The notes beneath the pieces are model-generated. The model saw only the letters and a list, made by a program, of their open reading frames with translations, did no database searches and was not told the origin of the DNA. Position numbers and translations under genes: made by a program. Positions 53,844 to 62,011 of a DNA stretch of 64,000 bases are shown piece after piece; position 1 is the first letter of the stretch, and every line of letters begins with the position of its first letter. The stretch is from JAGGAG01 sp031402225 (GTDB lineage Bacteria > Gemmatimonadota > Gemmatimonadetes > Gemmatimonadales > GWC2-71-9): assembly GCA_031402225.1 (NCBI GenBank), contig JANNSD010000023.1, positions 1 to 64,000 on the forward strand, in the 5' to 3' direction.

Positions 53844-53872
53844 TTGTCGGCCCCCCGGAATTCGGAGATATT
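53844..53872 (+). promoter_or_regulatory. Sigma-70-like promoter giving a leaderless rrf2-type mRNA
   Basis: TTGTCG (53844-53849) and GATATT (53867-53872) with a 17-bp spacer. The ATG of the Rrf2 gene begins 7 bases after the -10, at the predicted transcription start. No Shine-Dalgarno is present. Confidence 0.68.
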
Positions 53873-53878
53873 GGCCTC

Positions 53879-54340
53879 ATGCGCGTTACCACCTGGACAG
53901 AGTACTCCCTGCTCATCTCGCTCCACCTCGCCAGGCGAGGCCGGAGCAGCCCGTCGCCGGTGGCCGCCCGCGAGCTGGCTGACACGGAGCGGCTGCCGCC
54001 GGACTATGTGGAGCAGATCCTCCTGCGGCTCAGGCGGGCCGGGCTGGTGGAGAGTGTGCGCGGCGCGCGCGGTGGGTACCTGCTGGCGCGGCAGCCGTCG
54101 GACATCTCGGTGCGCGATGTCATGCAGGCATCCGAGCACCAGACCTTCGAGGTGAACTGTGACACCCACCCGGTGGACAGCGAGCGTTGTGCCGGCGAGG
54201 CGCCCTGCAGCATCCGGCCCGTCTGGTTCGCGCTCCAGCAGCGCATCGATGACTTCCTCACGAGTGTAAGCCTGGCCGACCTGCTGCACGACGAGGCCCG
54301 GGTGCAGGATCTGGTGACGCTCACGTCCAGCGCCAGCTGA
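53879..54340 (+). CDS. Rrf2-family transcriptional regulator
   Basis: A 153-residue Rrf2 regulator with N-terminal winged helix (about 1-75, including VRGARGGYLLAR). Three cysteines, C94, C104 and C110, lie in the usual cluster-binding segment with spacing C-x9-C-x5-C, compatible with an Fe-S sensor but wider than in IscR. Followed by a strong bidirectional terminator. Targets unknown; erpA could be one. Confidence 0.88.
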   Translation: MRVTTWTEYSLLISLHLARRGRSSPSPVAARELADTERLPPDYVEQILLRLRRAGLVESVRGARGGYLLARQPSDISVRDVMQASEHQTFEVNCDTHPVDSERCAGEAPCSIRPVWFALQQRIDDFLTSVSLADLLHDEARVQDLVTLTSSAS

Positions 54341-54362
54341 CAGCCTCGCACCGCACGAAAAC

Positions 54363-54391
54363 GGGCCCGGTCGCTGGGTGCGACCGGGCCC
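54363..54391. terminator. Bidirectional intrinsic terminator between rrf2 gene and tRNA-Leu
   Basis: A perfect 12-bp stem GGGCCCGGTCGC (54363-54374) with its complement (54380-54391) and a TGGGT loop. TTCT follows on the plus strand, and GAAAAC precedes it, giving a T-tract on the minus strand. Serves both converging transcripts. Confidence 0.88.
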
Positions 54392-54420
54392 TTCTCGCAA
54401 CTGCTGCTTTGGGTATCCAG

Positions 54421-54504
54421 TGCCGAAGGGGGGACTCGAACCCCCACGGGCTTGCGCCCACTGCGCCCTGAACGCAGCGCGTCTACCAGTTCCACCACTC
54501 CGGC
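54421..54504 (-). tRNA. tRNA-Leu (anticodon CAG)
   Basis: 84-nt tRNA with a 7-bp acceptor stem (GCCGGAG with CTTCGGC), anticodon stem CTGCG/CGCAG enclosing TTCAGGG (anticodon CAG), a long class II variable arm, and T arm GGGGGTTCGAGTCCCCC. CCA is not encoded; the discriminator is A. Confidence 0.96.
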
Positions 54505-54515
54505 GAAGGGCGGTA

Positions 54516-54544
54516 AACGTATCACGCAGTGTGAGACGCGGCAA
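54516..54544 (-). promoter_or_regulatory. Sigma-70-like promoter of tRNA-Leu
   Basis: On the minus strand, TTGCCG (54544-54539) and TACGTT (54521-54516) with a 17-bp spacer; predicted start near 54509, about five bases before the tRNA 5' end. It stands back to back with the smpB promoter. Confidence 0.75.
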
Positions 54545-54553
54545 GCAGTTTGG

Positions 54554-54582
54554 TTGACCATGCCGAAGTGGGGGCCTATCCT
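54554..54582 (+). promoter_or_regulatory. Sigma-70-like promoter of smpB
   Basis: TTGACC (54554-54559) and TATCCT (54577-54582) with a 17-bp spacer; predicted start near 54589, only about six bases before the smpB ATG. Confidence 0.72.
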
Positions 54583-54594
54583 TCACTCGCAACG

Positions 54595-55080
54595 ATGGTT
54601 ACGCCTTCGAAGTCCCCCGCGGAAGACAAGCTCTTCGTGGCCCGGAATCCCCGGGCGTCCTACGACTATCACATCCTCGATACCTGGGAGGCGGGCCTCG
54701 TCCTGACCGGCACCGAGGTGAAGTCGCTGCGGTCCGGCAAGGCGTCCATCAAGGAGGCCTACGGCCGGGTTCGCAACGGGGAAGTGTTCGTGGACGGGCT
54801 CAACATTACGCCGTACGCCCAGGGCGGGCACTACAACCACGACCCGATGCGGACCCGGAAGCTGCTGCTCCATCGCAAGGAGATCGAACGGCTGATCGGG
54901 GCAACCGAGCAGAAGGGCCTCACGCTGGTGCCGCTCGAGCTCTATTTCCGCCGCGGGCGAATCAAGCTGCTCGTGGGGCTTGGACGCGGCAAGAAGCACC
55001 ACGACCGCCGTGAAGACGTGAAGAAGCGCATGGCAGAGCGCGACGTCGCCCGCGCCCTGTCCAACCGGAGCCGCGAATGA
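54595..55080 (+). CDS. smpB: SsrA-binding protein SmpB
   Basis: A 161-residue tmRNA partner for ribosome rescue. Family blocks are visible: ARNPRASYDYHI, EAGLVLTGTEVKSLR, YFRRGRIKLLVGLGRGKKHHDRR (read as two adjacent segments) and the basic C-terminal tail. The ATG at 54595 has no Shine-Dalgarno and lies just after the promoter, so translation is probably near-leaderless. ATGA overlap with the amidase gene. No tmRNA gene was recognised here. Confidence 0.96.
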   Translation: MVTPSKSPAEDKLFVARNPRASYDYHILDTWEAGLVLTGTEVKSLRSGKASIKEAYGRVRNGEVFVDGLNITPYAQGGHYNHDPMRTRKLLLHRKEIERLIGATEQKGLTLVPLELYFRRGRIKLLVGLGRGKKHHDRREDVKKRMAERDVARALSNRSRE

Positions 55081-56285
55081 CCGGGCTGTGGCTTGCCCTC
55101 GCCCTGGCGGCCGGCGCCCCAAGCTCCATTACCATCGCGTCCGTCCGGGGTGAGCAGCGCGTGCCAGTCACCCTTGGCACCGACGGCATGCCACTGCTGC
55201 AGGCGCGCGCGCTGCTCGCGGCCCTCGGCGGCACGTTCAAGCAGGAGGGCGCCTGGCTCGATGTGTTCGTCGCCCGTCAGCAACTGCGCTTTCTCCTTGC
55301 CGCCCCGTTCGTCGTTTTCGATGGCAAGCCCCAGCCACTGGTCTCCGGTGCCCTCGTGCAGCGCGACACGGCGTATCTGCCCCTGCAGCTCGTGTCCGAG
55401 GTGCTGCCGCGCCTCTTTGCGGAGCGATACCGCTACGATGCCGACGCCGGTCGACTGATGGACGCGGGCTGGCAACTGGTCAAGGGTACCGGCGATGCCG
55501 CCGCGGCCCAGACGCCCGCGCCCAGGCCGGCCACCAGCGGCACCGCCACGCCCGGTGGCACGCTCCGGCGCCAGCACGTAGTGACGGTGGATGCGGGGCA
55601 CGGCGGGGTGGACCCCGGGAACCCCGGTGTCTTCTTCCCGGCTGGCATGAAGGAGAAGGACGTCACGCTGCAGATGAGCCTGCTGCTGCGCGAGGAACTG
55701 CGCGCCCGGGGCGTCACCGTGCGCATGACCCGAACACGCGATACCCTCATCGCGCTGGGGGACCGTGGCGCCTATTGCACGGAGGAGTGCGACCTGTTTG
55801 TCAGCCTCCACGTCAACTCGCTCCCCAGGCGCCGGGGCTACACCGAGGTGCGCGGGTACGAGACGTTCTTCCTGGCTGAGGCCAAGACGGAGGACGCCGA
55901 ACGGGTCGCGAACATGGAAAACGAGGCGGTTCGCTTCGAGCCTGAAACCGAGGCCACCGCGGAACGGCAGGGGCTCGATTTCATCCTCAAGGACCTCGCG
56001 ACCAACGAGTACCTGCGCGAGTCTGCCCGCCTCGCCGAATTGATCCAGGGCCAGCTCGGCAACGTGAATCCGGGTAACGATCGAGGCGTGAAGCAGGCGG
56101 GGTTCATGGTGCTCACCACCGCACGACGGCCGGCGGTGCTGGTGGAAATGGGGTACAGCACCAACCCGGCCGATGCGCGAATGCTCACCAGCAAGACAAC
56201 GCAAAAGCGCATGGCATCGGCCATCGCCGACGCCATCGTTGAATACCTGTCGGACTACGAACGGAAGCTGGGAGACGATTCGTGA
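55077..56285 (+). CDS. N-acetylmuramoyl-L-alanine amidase (Amidase_3)
   Basis: A 402-residue exported amidase: signal peptide (about 1-15), a copper-amine-oxidase-like N-terminal beta domain (about 20-125), an Ala/Pro/Thr linker, and the zinc amidase (about 165-395) with DAGHGGVDPG, KEKDVTLQ, SLHVNS and VEMGYSTN supplying ligands and the catalytic glutamate. Splits septal peptidoglycan between MurNAc and the peptide. Overlaps smpB (ATGA) and the next lipoprotein gene (GTGA). Confidence 0.93.
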   Translation: MTGLWLALALAAGAPSSITIASVRGEQRVPVTLGTDGMPLLQARALLAALGGTFKQEGAWLDVFVARQQLRFLLAAPFVVFDGKPQPLVSGALVQRDTAYLPLQLVSEVLPRLFAERYRYDADAGRLMDAGWQLVKGTGDAAAAQTPAPRPATSGTATPGGTLRRQHVVTVDAGHGGVDPGNPGVFFPAGMKEKDVTLQMSLLLREELRARGVTVRMTRTRDTLIALGDRGAYCTEECDLFVSLHVNSLPRRRGYTEVRGYETFFLAEAKTEDAERVANMENEAVRFEPETEATAERQGLDFILKDLATNEYLRESARLAELIQGQLGNVNPGNDRGVKQAGFMVLTTARRPAVLVEMGYSTNPADARMLTSKTTQKRMASAIADAIVEYLSDYERKLGDDS

Positions 56286-57754
56286 GGCGCGCCCTGCTCG
56301 CGGCCGTCCTGCTGGTTCAGGGCTGTGCCTCATTTAACGCCAACTACAAGGCCAACAAGTACGCCAATGAGGCTCGCCGGCTCGACAGTGAGGGCCGGAC
56401 GCTCGAGGCCGGCGGCTCCTGGGGCCGGGCATCGGTCAAGGCGGAGTCCCTGCTCGTCCACAGCCCCAATGGCAAGTACGCCCCCGGCGCGCTCGCCATT
56501 CGGGGTGAGGCCTATGCGGCGGTGGGTCAGTGTGGTCAGGCCACCCGCATTCTTCCTGAAGCGATCGACCGCTTGAAGGACGAGCCGAGCCGCGAGCGCG
56601 CCACGCTGGCGCTCGCGTCCTGCGAACTCCGGCTGGGCTCACCAGCCCTGGCCGCGACCACGGTCCTCCCCGTCACCGGGAGCAAGGACGCTTCCCGCCG
56701 GCGACAGGCGCTGCTGCTGCTCGGCTCCGCCGACCGGCAGGCGGGGCGCGATTCCTCCGCGCTCGTGGCCTTGTCCGGAATCCCCGGCACACCGGCGCTC
56801 GTGCAGCGCACGCTGGCCCATGCCGGCCTGCACGACGAGGCGGCGGCGACCAGCGCCTTCGATTCGCTGGTGGCCCTTCGGGACTCGATGCTTCCCTGGG
56901 ATTCGCTGCTGGCGATCAGCGGTCGCGCCGATCCCGAACTCGCGTTCCAGATGACGACCACGCTCGCGGACAGCAAGACCCTGTCGCTGGAGCGATCCGC
57001 GGCCCTGTCCTTTGCCGACGCGGCACGTCTGGCGACCGTGGATACCGCCCGGCAGCGGCAGCGATACGAGGACATCATTCGCCTGGTCGGGTCGGGCGGG
57101 CTGGCGGATCGCGCCCGGTTCGACTTGGCGCGAATGCGCATTCGTGCCGCCGACAGCATGCCGGACCTCGCGGCATCGCTCACCGAGATGCAGGCGCTTG
57201 CGGCGAGCGACGGGTCGGTGGCGAGCACCCTGGTTCCGCTGCAAGGCCAGATCCAGCAACTGCAGCGCCTGATGGACTCGACGGCACCGGGCGAGCCGCG
57301 GGGTGACATGCGGCGCTTTCTGGCGGCGGAGTTTGCGCGCGACAGCCTCGATGCGCGCCAGCTGGCGGCGTCGATTTTCGCGAGTATCCCGCCGGGGTGG
57401 CCCGAGTCACCCTATGCCGCGAAGGCATGGCTCGCGGCGCGACAGCTGACGGGCGACACCACGAGTGCTGACGGCCAGTTCTCGTCCAGTGCGTACATGG
57501 CCGTGCTTCGGGGCGAAGACGCCGCCAGTTACGCCCAGCTTGAGGACTCACTCGCCACCTTTGCCCGCGCCCTGGCCAGCGCCTCCCGGCCGCAGCCCGC
57601 GCGCGGCGACGGGGCAAAGCGGGCCGATGGGACGATCATCGACGCCGACGATGCCGACGCGCCCGGCCGGCGCCGCCGGCAGCAGCAGCGATCCCGGTCC
57701 ACGACGACCACGCGGGGCACGACCGGTGCGCCGAGTACCGCACCGGTGCCGTAG
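56282..57754 (+). CDS. Lipoprotein with TPR-like helical repeats
   Basis: A 490-residue protein with lipoprotein signal LLVQGC (cysteine 15). The body is alpha-helical with tetratricopeptide-like units (for example residues 60-260), and the C terminus is a basic, Arg/Gln/Thr-rich disordered tail. Coupled to the amidase gene by GTGA, so it may be an envelope scaffold or amidase activator (inference). Its last base is shared with the pyrD GTG. Confidence 0.75.
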   Translation: MRRALLAAVLLVQGCASFNANYKANKYANEARRLDSEGRTLEAGGSWGRASVKAESLLVHSPNGKYAPGALAIRGEAYAAVGQCGQATRILPEAIDRLKDEPSRERATLALASCELRLGSPALAATTVLPVTGSKDASRRRQALLLLGSADRQAGRDSSALVALSGIPGTPALVQRTLAHAGLHDEAAATSAFDSLVALRDSMLPWDSLLAISGRADPELAFQMTTTLADSKTLSLERSAALSFADAARLATVDTARQRQRYEDIIRLVGSGGLADRARFDLARMRIRAADSMPDLAASLTEMQALAASDGSVASTLVPLQGQIQQLQRLMDSTAPGEPRGDMRRFLAAEFARDSLDARQLAASIFASIPPGWPESPYAAKAWLAARQLTGDTTSADGQFSSSAYMAVLRGEDAASYAQLEDSLATFARALASASRPQPARGDGAKRADGTIIDADDADAPGRRRRQQQRSRSTTTTRGTTGAPSTAPVP

Positions 57755-58620
57755 TGTCGCCTGCACGCGAGGTTTTCGGCGTACGGTTTCAGAACCCGAT
57801 CCTCCTGGCCGCCGGCACCGCTGGCTACGGTCGCGAACTCGCCGGGGTCATGGACCTGCGCCGCCTGGGAGGGATCGTCAGCAAGGCGGTATCGCTCGCC
57901 CCCCGCGTCGGCAATGCTCCGCCCAGGGTGGCAGAGTATCGTGGTGGCATGCTGAACTCGGTCGGGTTGGCGAATCCCGGCCTGGCCGCGGTGCGCGATG
58001 AGCACCTTCCCTGGCTGGTGGCCAACGCAGGCCCGGCCCGCATCATCGTCAACGTGGTCGGTTTTGAGACTGACGAGTACGCAGCGGTCATCGGGGGACT
58101 CGAGGCCGTGGGTGGTATTACGGCCTATGAACTCAACCTTTCATGTCCCAACACCAGTGCCGGTGGCATCGAGTTCGGTGCGGACCCGCACTGCGTGCGC
58201 CGGATCCTCGAAGGGTGCCGCGCGCGCACCCGTCGGCCGCTGATCGCCAAGTTGTCTCCCGTGCTCCCCGATATCGGGGGCATGGCCGTCGTGGCGCGCG
58301 ATGCCGGTGCCGACGGGATCTCGGTCGTCAATACGGTGCCCGGCAGCCTTACCCACGACAACGGGCGCCCGCGGCTGGGCCACGGCGCCGGAGGGGTGAG
58401 CGGCCCCGCACTGCTGGCCATCGGCGTCCGCGCCGTGAGTCGCGTGCTCGAGTGCACCGGTGGCATGCCGGTCGTGGGAGTCGGTGGGGTCTCCACGGCA
58501 GCGGATGCCCGGCAGTATCTCCGGGCGGGGGCGACACTTGTGGCCATCGGCACCGCCGGGCTCGCGGACCCCCGCGTGCCCGAGCGGGTCATTGCGCAGC
58601 TGGAGCGTGCCGGTGCCTGA
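57754..58620 (+). CDS. pyrD: Dihydroorotate dehydrogenase, class 1B type
   Basis: A 288-residue FMN enzyme of pyrimidine synthesis. Evidence: NSVGLANPG, the catalytic cysteine in ELNLSCPNTS, KLSPVLPD and GVGGVSTAADA. The cysteine base marks class 1; class 1B enzymes normally need PyrK, which is not in the window. GTG start overlapping the previous stop by one base. Confidence 0.93.
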   Translation: MSPAREVFGVRFQNPILLAAGTAGYGRELAGVMDLRRLGGIVSKAVSLAPRVGNAPPRVAEYRGGMLNSVGLANPGLAAVRDEHLPWLVANAGPARIIVNVVGFETDEYAAVIGGLEAVGGITAYELNLSCPNTSAGGIEFGADPHCVRRILEGCRARTRRPLIAKLSPVLPDIGGMAVVARDAGADGISVVNTVPGSLTHDNGRPRLGHGAGGVSGPALLAIGVRAVSRVLECTGGMPVVGVGGVSTAADARQYLRAGATLVAIGTAGLADPRVPERVIAQLERAGA

Positions 58621-59299
58621 AGTCATCGTTGCCCTCGATCTGCCCGATGCCGACGCCGCGCGGCGGCTCCTTGATCGCTTGCCGGCAGCCCGATGGGTGA
58701 AGGTTGGCTCGGTGCTGTTCACCGCGGCGGGTCCGGGTCTGGTGACGGAGTGCCGCGCCCGCGGGCTGGAGGTGTTCCTCGACCTCAAGTGGCATGATAT
58801 CCCCAACACCGTGGCCGGGGCGGTGCGCGCTGCCAGGGATCTGCAAGTGTCCATGGCTACGGTACATACGCTCGGTGGTGCAGCGATGATGGCGGCGGCC
58901 TCCGAGGCCGCGGATGGCGCCATGCGCCTGGTTGGTGTCACGGTGCTCACCTCCCACGATGCGGGCTCATTCGCCGACGCCGTGGGACGAGGGTCGGTGG
59001 CACTGGACGAGGAGGTGACCCGGCTGGCTGGGGCGGCGGTCCGGGCTGGGCTCGCGGGGGTGGTCTGCTCACCGCACGAGGTGCGTGAGGTGGCCGCGCT
59101 CCTTGGCCCAGGCCGGTCCATCGTGGTGCCAGGCATCAGGCGCCCGGGTGACGCGGTGGGCGATCAGGCGCGGGCCGCCACCCCTGAGTCGGCGGCGCGA
59201 GCCGGTGCGACGCATCTGGTGGTGGGTCGCCCCATCCTCCAGGCACCGGATCCGGCCGGGGTGCTGGCAGAGATAACGGCGGCTGCAGCGGCAGGCTAA
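58613..59299 (+). CDS. pyrF: Orotidine-5'-phosphate decarboxylase
   Basis: A 228-residue TIM-barrel enzyme. The catalytic D-x-K-x-x-D array is DLKWHD in VFLDLKWHDIPNT, with VALDLPD at strand 1 and VVPGIRRPGD near the phosphate site. Overlaps pyrD by 8 nt; a GTG two codons upstream (58607) is an alternative. It completes UMP synthesis after pyrD and an orotate phosphoribosyltransferase encoded elsewhere. Confidence 0.94.
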   Translation: MPEVIVALDLPDADAARRLLDRLPAARWVKVGSVLFTAAGPGLVTECRARGLEVFLDLKWHDIPNTVAGAVRAARDLQVSMATVHTLGGAAMMAAASEAADGAMRLVGVTVLTSHDAGSFADAVGRGSVALDEEVTRLAGAAVRAGLAGVVCSPHEVREVAALLGPGRSIVVPGIRRPGDAVGDQARAATPESAARAGATHLVVGRPILQAPDPAGVLAEITAAAAAG

Positions 59300-59308
59300 C
59301 CCGTTCCC

Positions 59309-59337
59309 TTGCGTCGGGATGCGACGGGTGCTACTTT
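59309..59337 (+). promoter_or_regulatory. Sigma-70-like promoter of the alpha ribosomal operon
   Basis: TTGCGT (59309-59314) and TACTTT (59332-59337) with a 17-bp spacer; predicted start near 59344, about 33 nt before rpmJ. Confidence 0.62.
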
Positions 59338-59376
59338 GCAAAGCTGCGGTCTAAACTGGCCTTTGGGAGATTGATC

Positions 59377-59493
59377 GTGAAGGTTCGTTCGAGTGTCAAA
59401 CCGATCTGCGAGTTCTGCAAGGTCGTGAAGCGGCAAGGCGTGACGCGGATCATCTGCAAGCGCAATCCCAAGCACAAGCAGCGGCAAGGCTGA
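59377..59493 (+). CDS. rpmJ: 50S ribosomal protein bL36
   Basis: A 38-residue protein (MKVRSSVKPICEFCK... KQRQG) with zinc ligands C11, C14, C27 and H33, i.e. the zinc-containing form. GTG start with GGGAGA upstream. First gene of the alpha operon, 2 nt before rpsM. Confidence 0.96.
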   Translation: MKVRSSVKPICEFCKVVKRQGVTRIICKRNPKHKQRQG

Positions 59494-59495
59494 TC

Positions 59496-59876
59496 ATGGC
59501 ACGTATTGCTGGCGTCGATCTTCCGCGCGAAAAGCGCGTCGAAATCGCTCTGACGTACATCTTCGGCATTGGCCGCGCAACGAGCACCAAGCTCCTGGCC
59601 GAGACGGGCGTCAGCCCGGACACGCGGGTGCGCGACCTGACCGATGCGGATGTCGCGCGTTTGCGGCAGATGATCGAGCGCTCGGTGAAGGTGGAGGGCG
59701 CGCTTCGCACCGAAACGGCCATGAACATCAAGCGATTGATGGACATCGGCAGCTATCGCGGTGTCCGGCATCGCCGTGGGCTTCCCCTTCGTGGGCAGCG
59801 CACTCATACCAATGCGCGGACCAAGAAGGGCCGTCGTGTTGCCATTGCGGGCAAGAAGAAGGCGACGAAGAAGTAA
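59496..59876 (+). CDS. rpsM: 30S ribosomal protein uS13
   Basis: A 126-residue S13: MARIAGVDLPREKRVEIALTYI start, and the C-terminal RGLPLRGQRTHTNARTKKG signature that contacts tRNA and the subunit bridge. Standard length and position after rpmJ. Confidence 0.98.
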   Translation: MARIAGVDLPREKRVEIALTYIFGIGRATSTKLLAETGVSPDTRVRDLTDADVARLRQMIERSVKVEGALRTETAMNIKRLMDIGSYRGVRHRRGLPLRGQRTHTNARTKKGRRVAIAGKKKATKK

Positions 59877-59879
59877 TCC

Positions 59880-60323
59880 ATGACCATACCGACACCGCCG
59901 ATCGATCAGGAACCGGAAGCTGCCGCCCCTGCCGCCACCCCCAAGGCGTCGGGAGCCAAGCGCTCCAAGAAGGCCGTGGAGTCCGAGGGTATCGCGCACA
60001 TCTCTGCGACCTTCAACAACGTGCTCATCACCCTCACGGACATGCGTGGCAACACGCTGGCGTGGGGCACCGCGGGCAAGGCCGGGTTCAAGGGCTCCAA
60101 GAAGTCCACCCCGTTCGCCGCCACCGTGGCCGCCGAGAACTGCGCGCGCGAGGCCATGAACATGGGCCTGCGCCGGGTGCATGTGCGGGTGCAGGGTCCC
60201 GGGAGTGGACGTGAGTCGGCCATTCAGGCGCTCGCGTCGGTCGGACTTCGGGTCGTATCCATCCGCGATGTCACGCCGATTCCGCACAACGGCTGTCGTC
60301 CCCCCAAGAAGCGTCGGGTCTGA
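59880..60323 (+). CDS. rpsK: 30S ribosomal protein uS11
   Basis: A 147-residue S11. The core matches the family (GIAHISATFNNVLITLTDM, GFKGSKKSTPFAA, HNGCRPPKKRRV end). The N terminus has an extra Pro/Ala/Lys-rich extension of about 30 residues compared with the common 129-residue form. Confidence 0.98.
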   Translation: MTIPTPPIDQEPEAAAPAATPKASGAKRSKKAVESEGIAHISATFNNVLITLTDMRGNTLAWGTAGKAGFKGSKKSTPFAATVAAENCAREAMNMGLRRVHVRVQGPGSGRESAIQALASVGLRVVSIRDVTPIPHNGCRPPKKRRV

Positions 60324-60326
60324 GCC

Positions 60327-60965
60327 ATGTCACGGTATACTGGAGCAAGCTGCAAGCTGTGCCGCCGCGAGGGAACCAAGCTGTTCCTCAAGGGCGCCAA
60401 GTGCCTCACCGAGAAGTGCCCGGTCGAGCGCCGCGCCTATCCGCCGGGCCAGCATGGTCAGCAGACGCAGGGTCGCGGTCGCAAGACGTCCGAGTATGCC
60501 AAGCAGCTGCGTGAGAAGCAGAAGGTGAAGCGGATCTACGGCCTGTCCGAGAGCCAGTTCCGCAACCTTTTCGATGGCGTGAGCCGCGAAGCTGGCGTGA
60601 AGGGCACCAACCTGCTCATCGCGCTCGAAACACGACTCGACAACATCGTGTACCGACTGGGGTTTGCCTCCAGCCGCAAGGCCGCGCGCCAGCTTATTGG
60701 CCACGGCCACGTGGAAGTGAACGGGAAGCGGGTCGACATCCCGTCGTTCCATGTCATCCCCGGGCAGGAAGTCCGCGTCGCCCCGTCGAGCCGCGAACTG
60801 GTGTCGGTCCACCTGGCGCAGGAATACGCCTCGCGTGGCCAGCCGGTCTCCTGGCTCAACATCGACACCGAGAAGGCCTCGGGCCGTCTCCTCGAGCGGC
60901 CAACGCGCGAGGCGATCCCGATCAACGCGCAGGAACAGCTGATCGTCGAGCTGTACTCCAAGTGA
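60327..60965 (+). CDS. rpsD: 30S ribosomal protein uS4
   Basis: A 212-residue S4 with four N-terminal cysteines (C9, C12, C26, C31), the zinc-binding form, and an S4 RNA-binding domain (about 100-165, RKAARQLIGHGHVEVNGKR). In many bacteria S4 autoregulates this operon. Confidence 0.98.
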   Translation: MSRYTGASCKLCRREGTKLFLKGAKCLTEKCPVERRAYPPGQHGQQTQGRGRKTSEYAKQLREKQKVKRIYGLSESQFRNLFDGVSREAGVKGTNLLIALETRLDNIVYRLGFASSRKAARQLIGHGHVEVNGKRVDIPSFHVIPGQEVRVAPSSRELVSVHLAQEYASRGQPVSWLNIDTEKASGRLLERPTREAIPINAQEQLIVELYSK

Positions 60966-60967
60966 CC

Positions 60968-62011
60968 ATGAGCATCGATCTTACGGGTCTGGTCCGTCCG
61001 CACCTCGTCGAAATGACGAAGCGCGAAGACAATCCCAACGTCGCCGAGTTCCGCCTGCAGCCGCTCGAGCGCGGCTTCGGGTACACCCTCGGTAACTCCC
61101 TCCGCCGCCTGCTCCTGAGTTCGCTGCGGGGCAGCGCCGTCTGGGCGTTCCGTCTCGATGGCGTGGTGCACGAGCACCAGACGGTGCTCGGCGTGCTTGA
61201 GGACGTGCACCAGATCATCCAACGCCTGAAGGCACTGACCCTCGTCCTCGATCCCGAGGTTGACGAGGCGGTGCTGCACATCAAGCGTACGGGGGCCGGC
61301 CCGGTCTACGCCCGCGACATTCAGCCCCATGGTTCGGTGCGCGTCATCAACCCGGACCACCTCCTGTTCACGCTGCAGGATGATCGCGACGTGAACGCCG
61401 AGCTGTATGTGGGCAAGGGCCGTGGCTACGTCGAGTCCGAAATGCACCCGGTCGACCGCTCGATGCCGGTCGACGTGGTGCGGATCGACGCGATCTACAA
61501 CCCGGTGCGGCGGGCCAACTTCATGGTGGCCGAGACCCGCGTTGGCCAGCGCACGGACTACGACCGGCTGACCGTCACCGTCGAGACGAACGGCACCATT
61601 TCGCCCGAGGACGCGCTGGCGTATTCAGCCGCCCTCGCGCAGCAGCACTTCCAGTACTTCGTCGATTTCGGCAAGGTGCCGGCCGCGCGCGAGCCGGTCG
61701 CCGAGGGGTCGGTGGCCAGCCAGAGCCTGAAGAATCTCCTGGGCCGGCTCATCGACGACTTCGGTCTCTCGGTGCGATCGCTCAACTCGCTCAAGAATTC
61801 GAACATTCGCACCCTCCGCGACCTGGTGGCGTTCAGCGAAGATGAGCTGCTCAAGGTGAAGAACGTGGGCGAGAAGGCGCTCGCCGAGATTCGCGAGCTG
61901 CTCGAGCGCGAGGGCCTGACGTTCTCGCTCCAGTTCGATGACATCGAGGGTGAGCTGCGTGTCCGCAGCAAGTCCGAAGTGGTGGCCGCGACGGCCGGAG
62001 AGGGGGCGTAA
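60968..62011 (+). CDS. rpoA: RNA polymerase alpha subunit
   Basis: A 347-residue alpha subunit: N-terminal assembly domain (about 1-235, GFGYTLGNSLRRLLLSSLRG) and C-terminal DNA/activator-binding domain (about 255-330, LVAFSEDELLKVKNVGEKALAEI). ATG at 60968; a GTG at 60962 would form a GTGA overlap with rpsD, a frequent arrangement here, so the start could be two codons earlier. Confidence 0.98.
   Translation: MSIDLTGLVRPHLVEMTKREDNPNVAEFRLQPLERGFGYTLGNSLRRLLLSSLRGSAVWAFRLDGVVHEHQTVLGVLEDVHQIIQRLKALTLVLDPEVDEAVLHIKRTGAGPVYARDIQPHGSVRVINPDHLLFTLQDDRDVNAELYVGKGRGYVESEMHPVDRSMPVDVVRIDAIYNPVRRANFMVAETRVGQRTDYDRLTVTVETNGTISPEDALAYSAALAQQHFQYFVDFGKVPAAREPVAEGSVASQSLKNLLGRLIDDFGLSVRSLNSLKNSNIRTLRDLVAFSEDELLKVKNVGEKALAEIRELLEREGLTFSLQFDDIEGELRVRSKSEVVAATAGEGA

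Noticed and set aside
52244..54592. 782-codon frame antisense to aspA and the Rrf2 gene
   Set aside because: No recognisable domain, and it would run through the tRNA-Leu gene and the terminator.
54341..54594. tmRNA gene beside smpB
   Set aside because: The region is filled by a terminator, tRNA-Leu and two promoters; no tmRNA tag sequence was seen.
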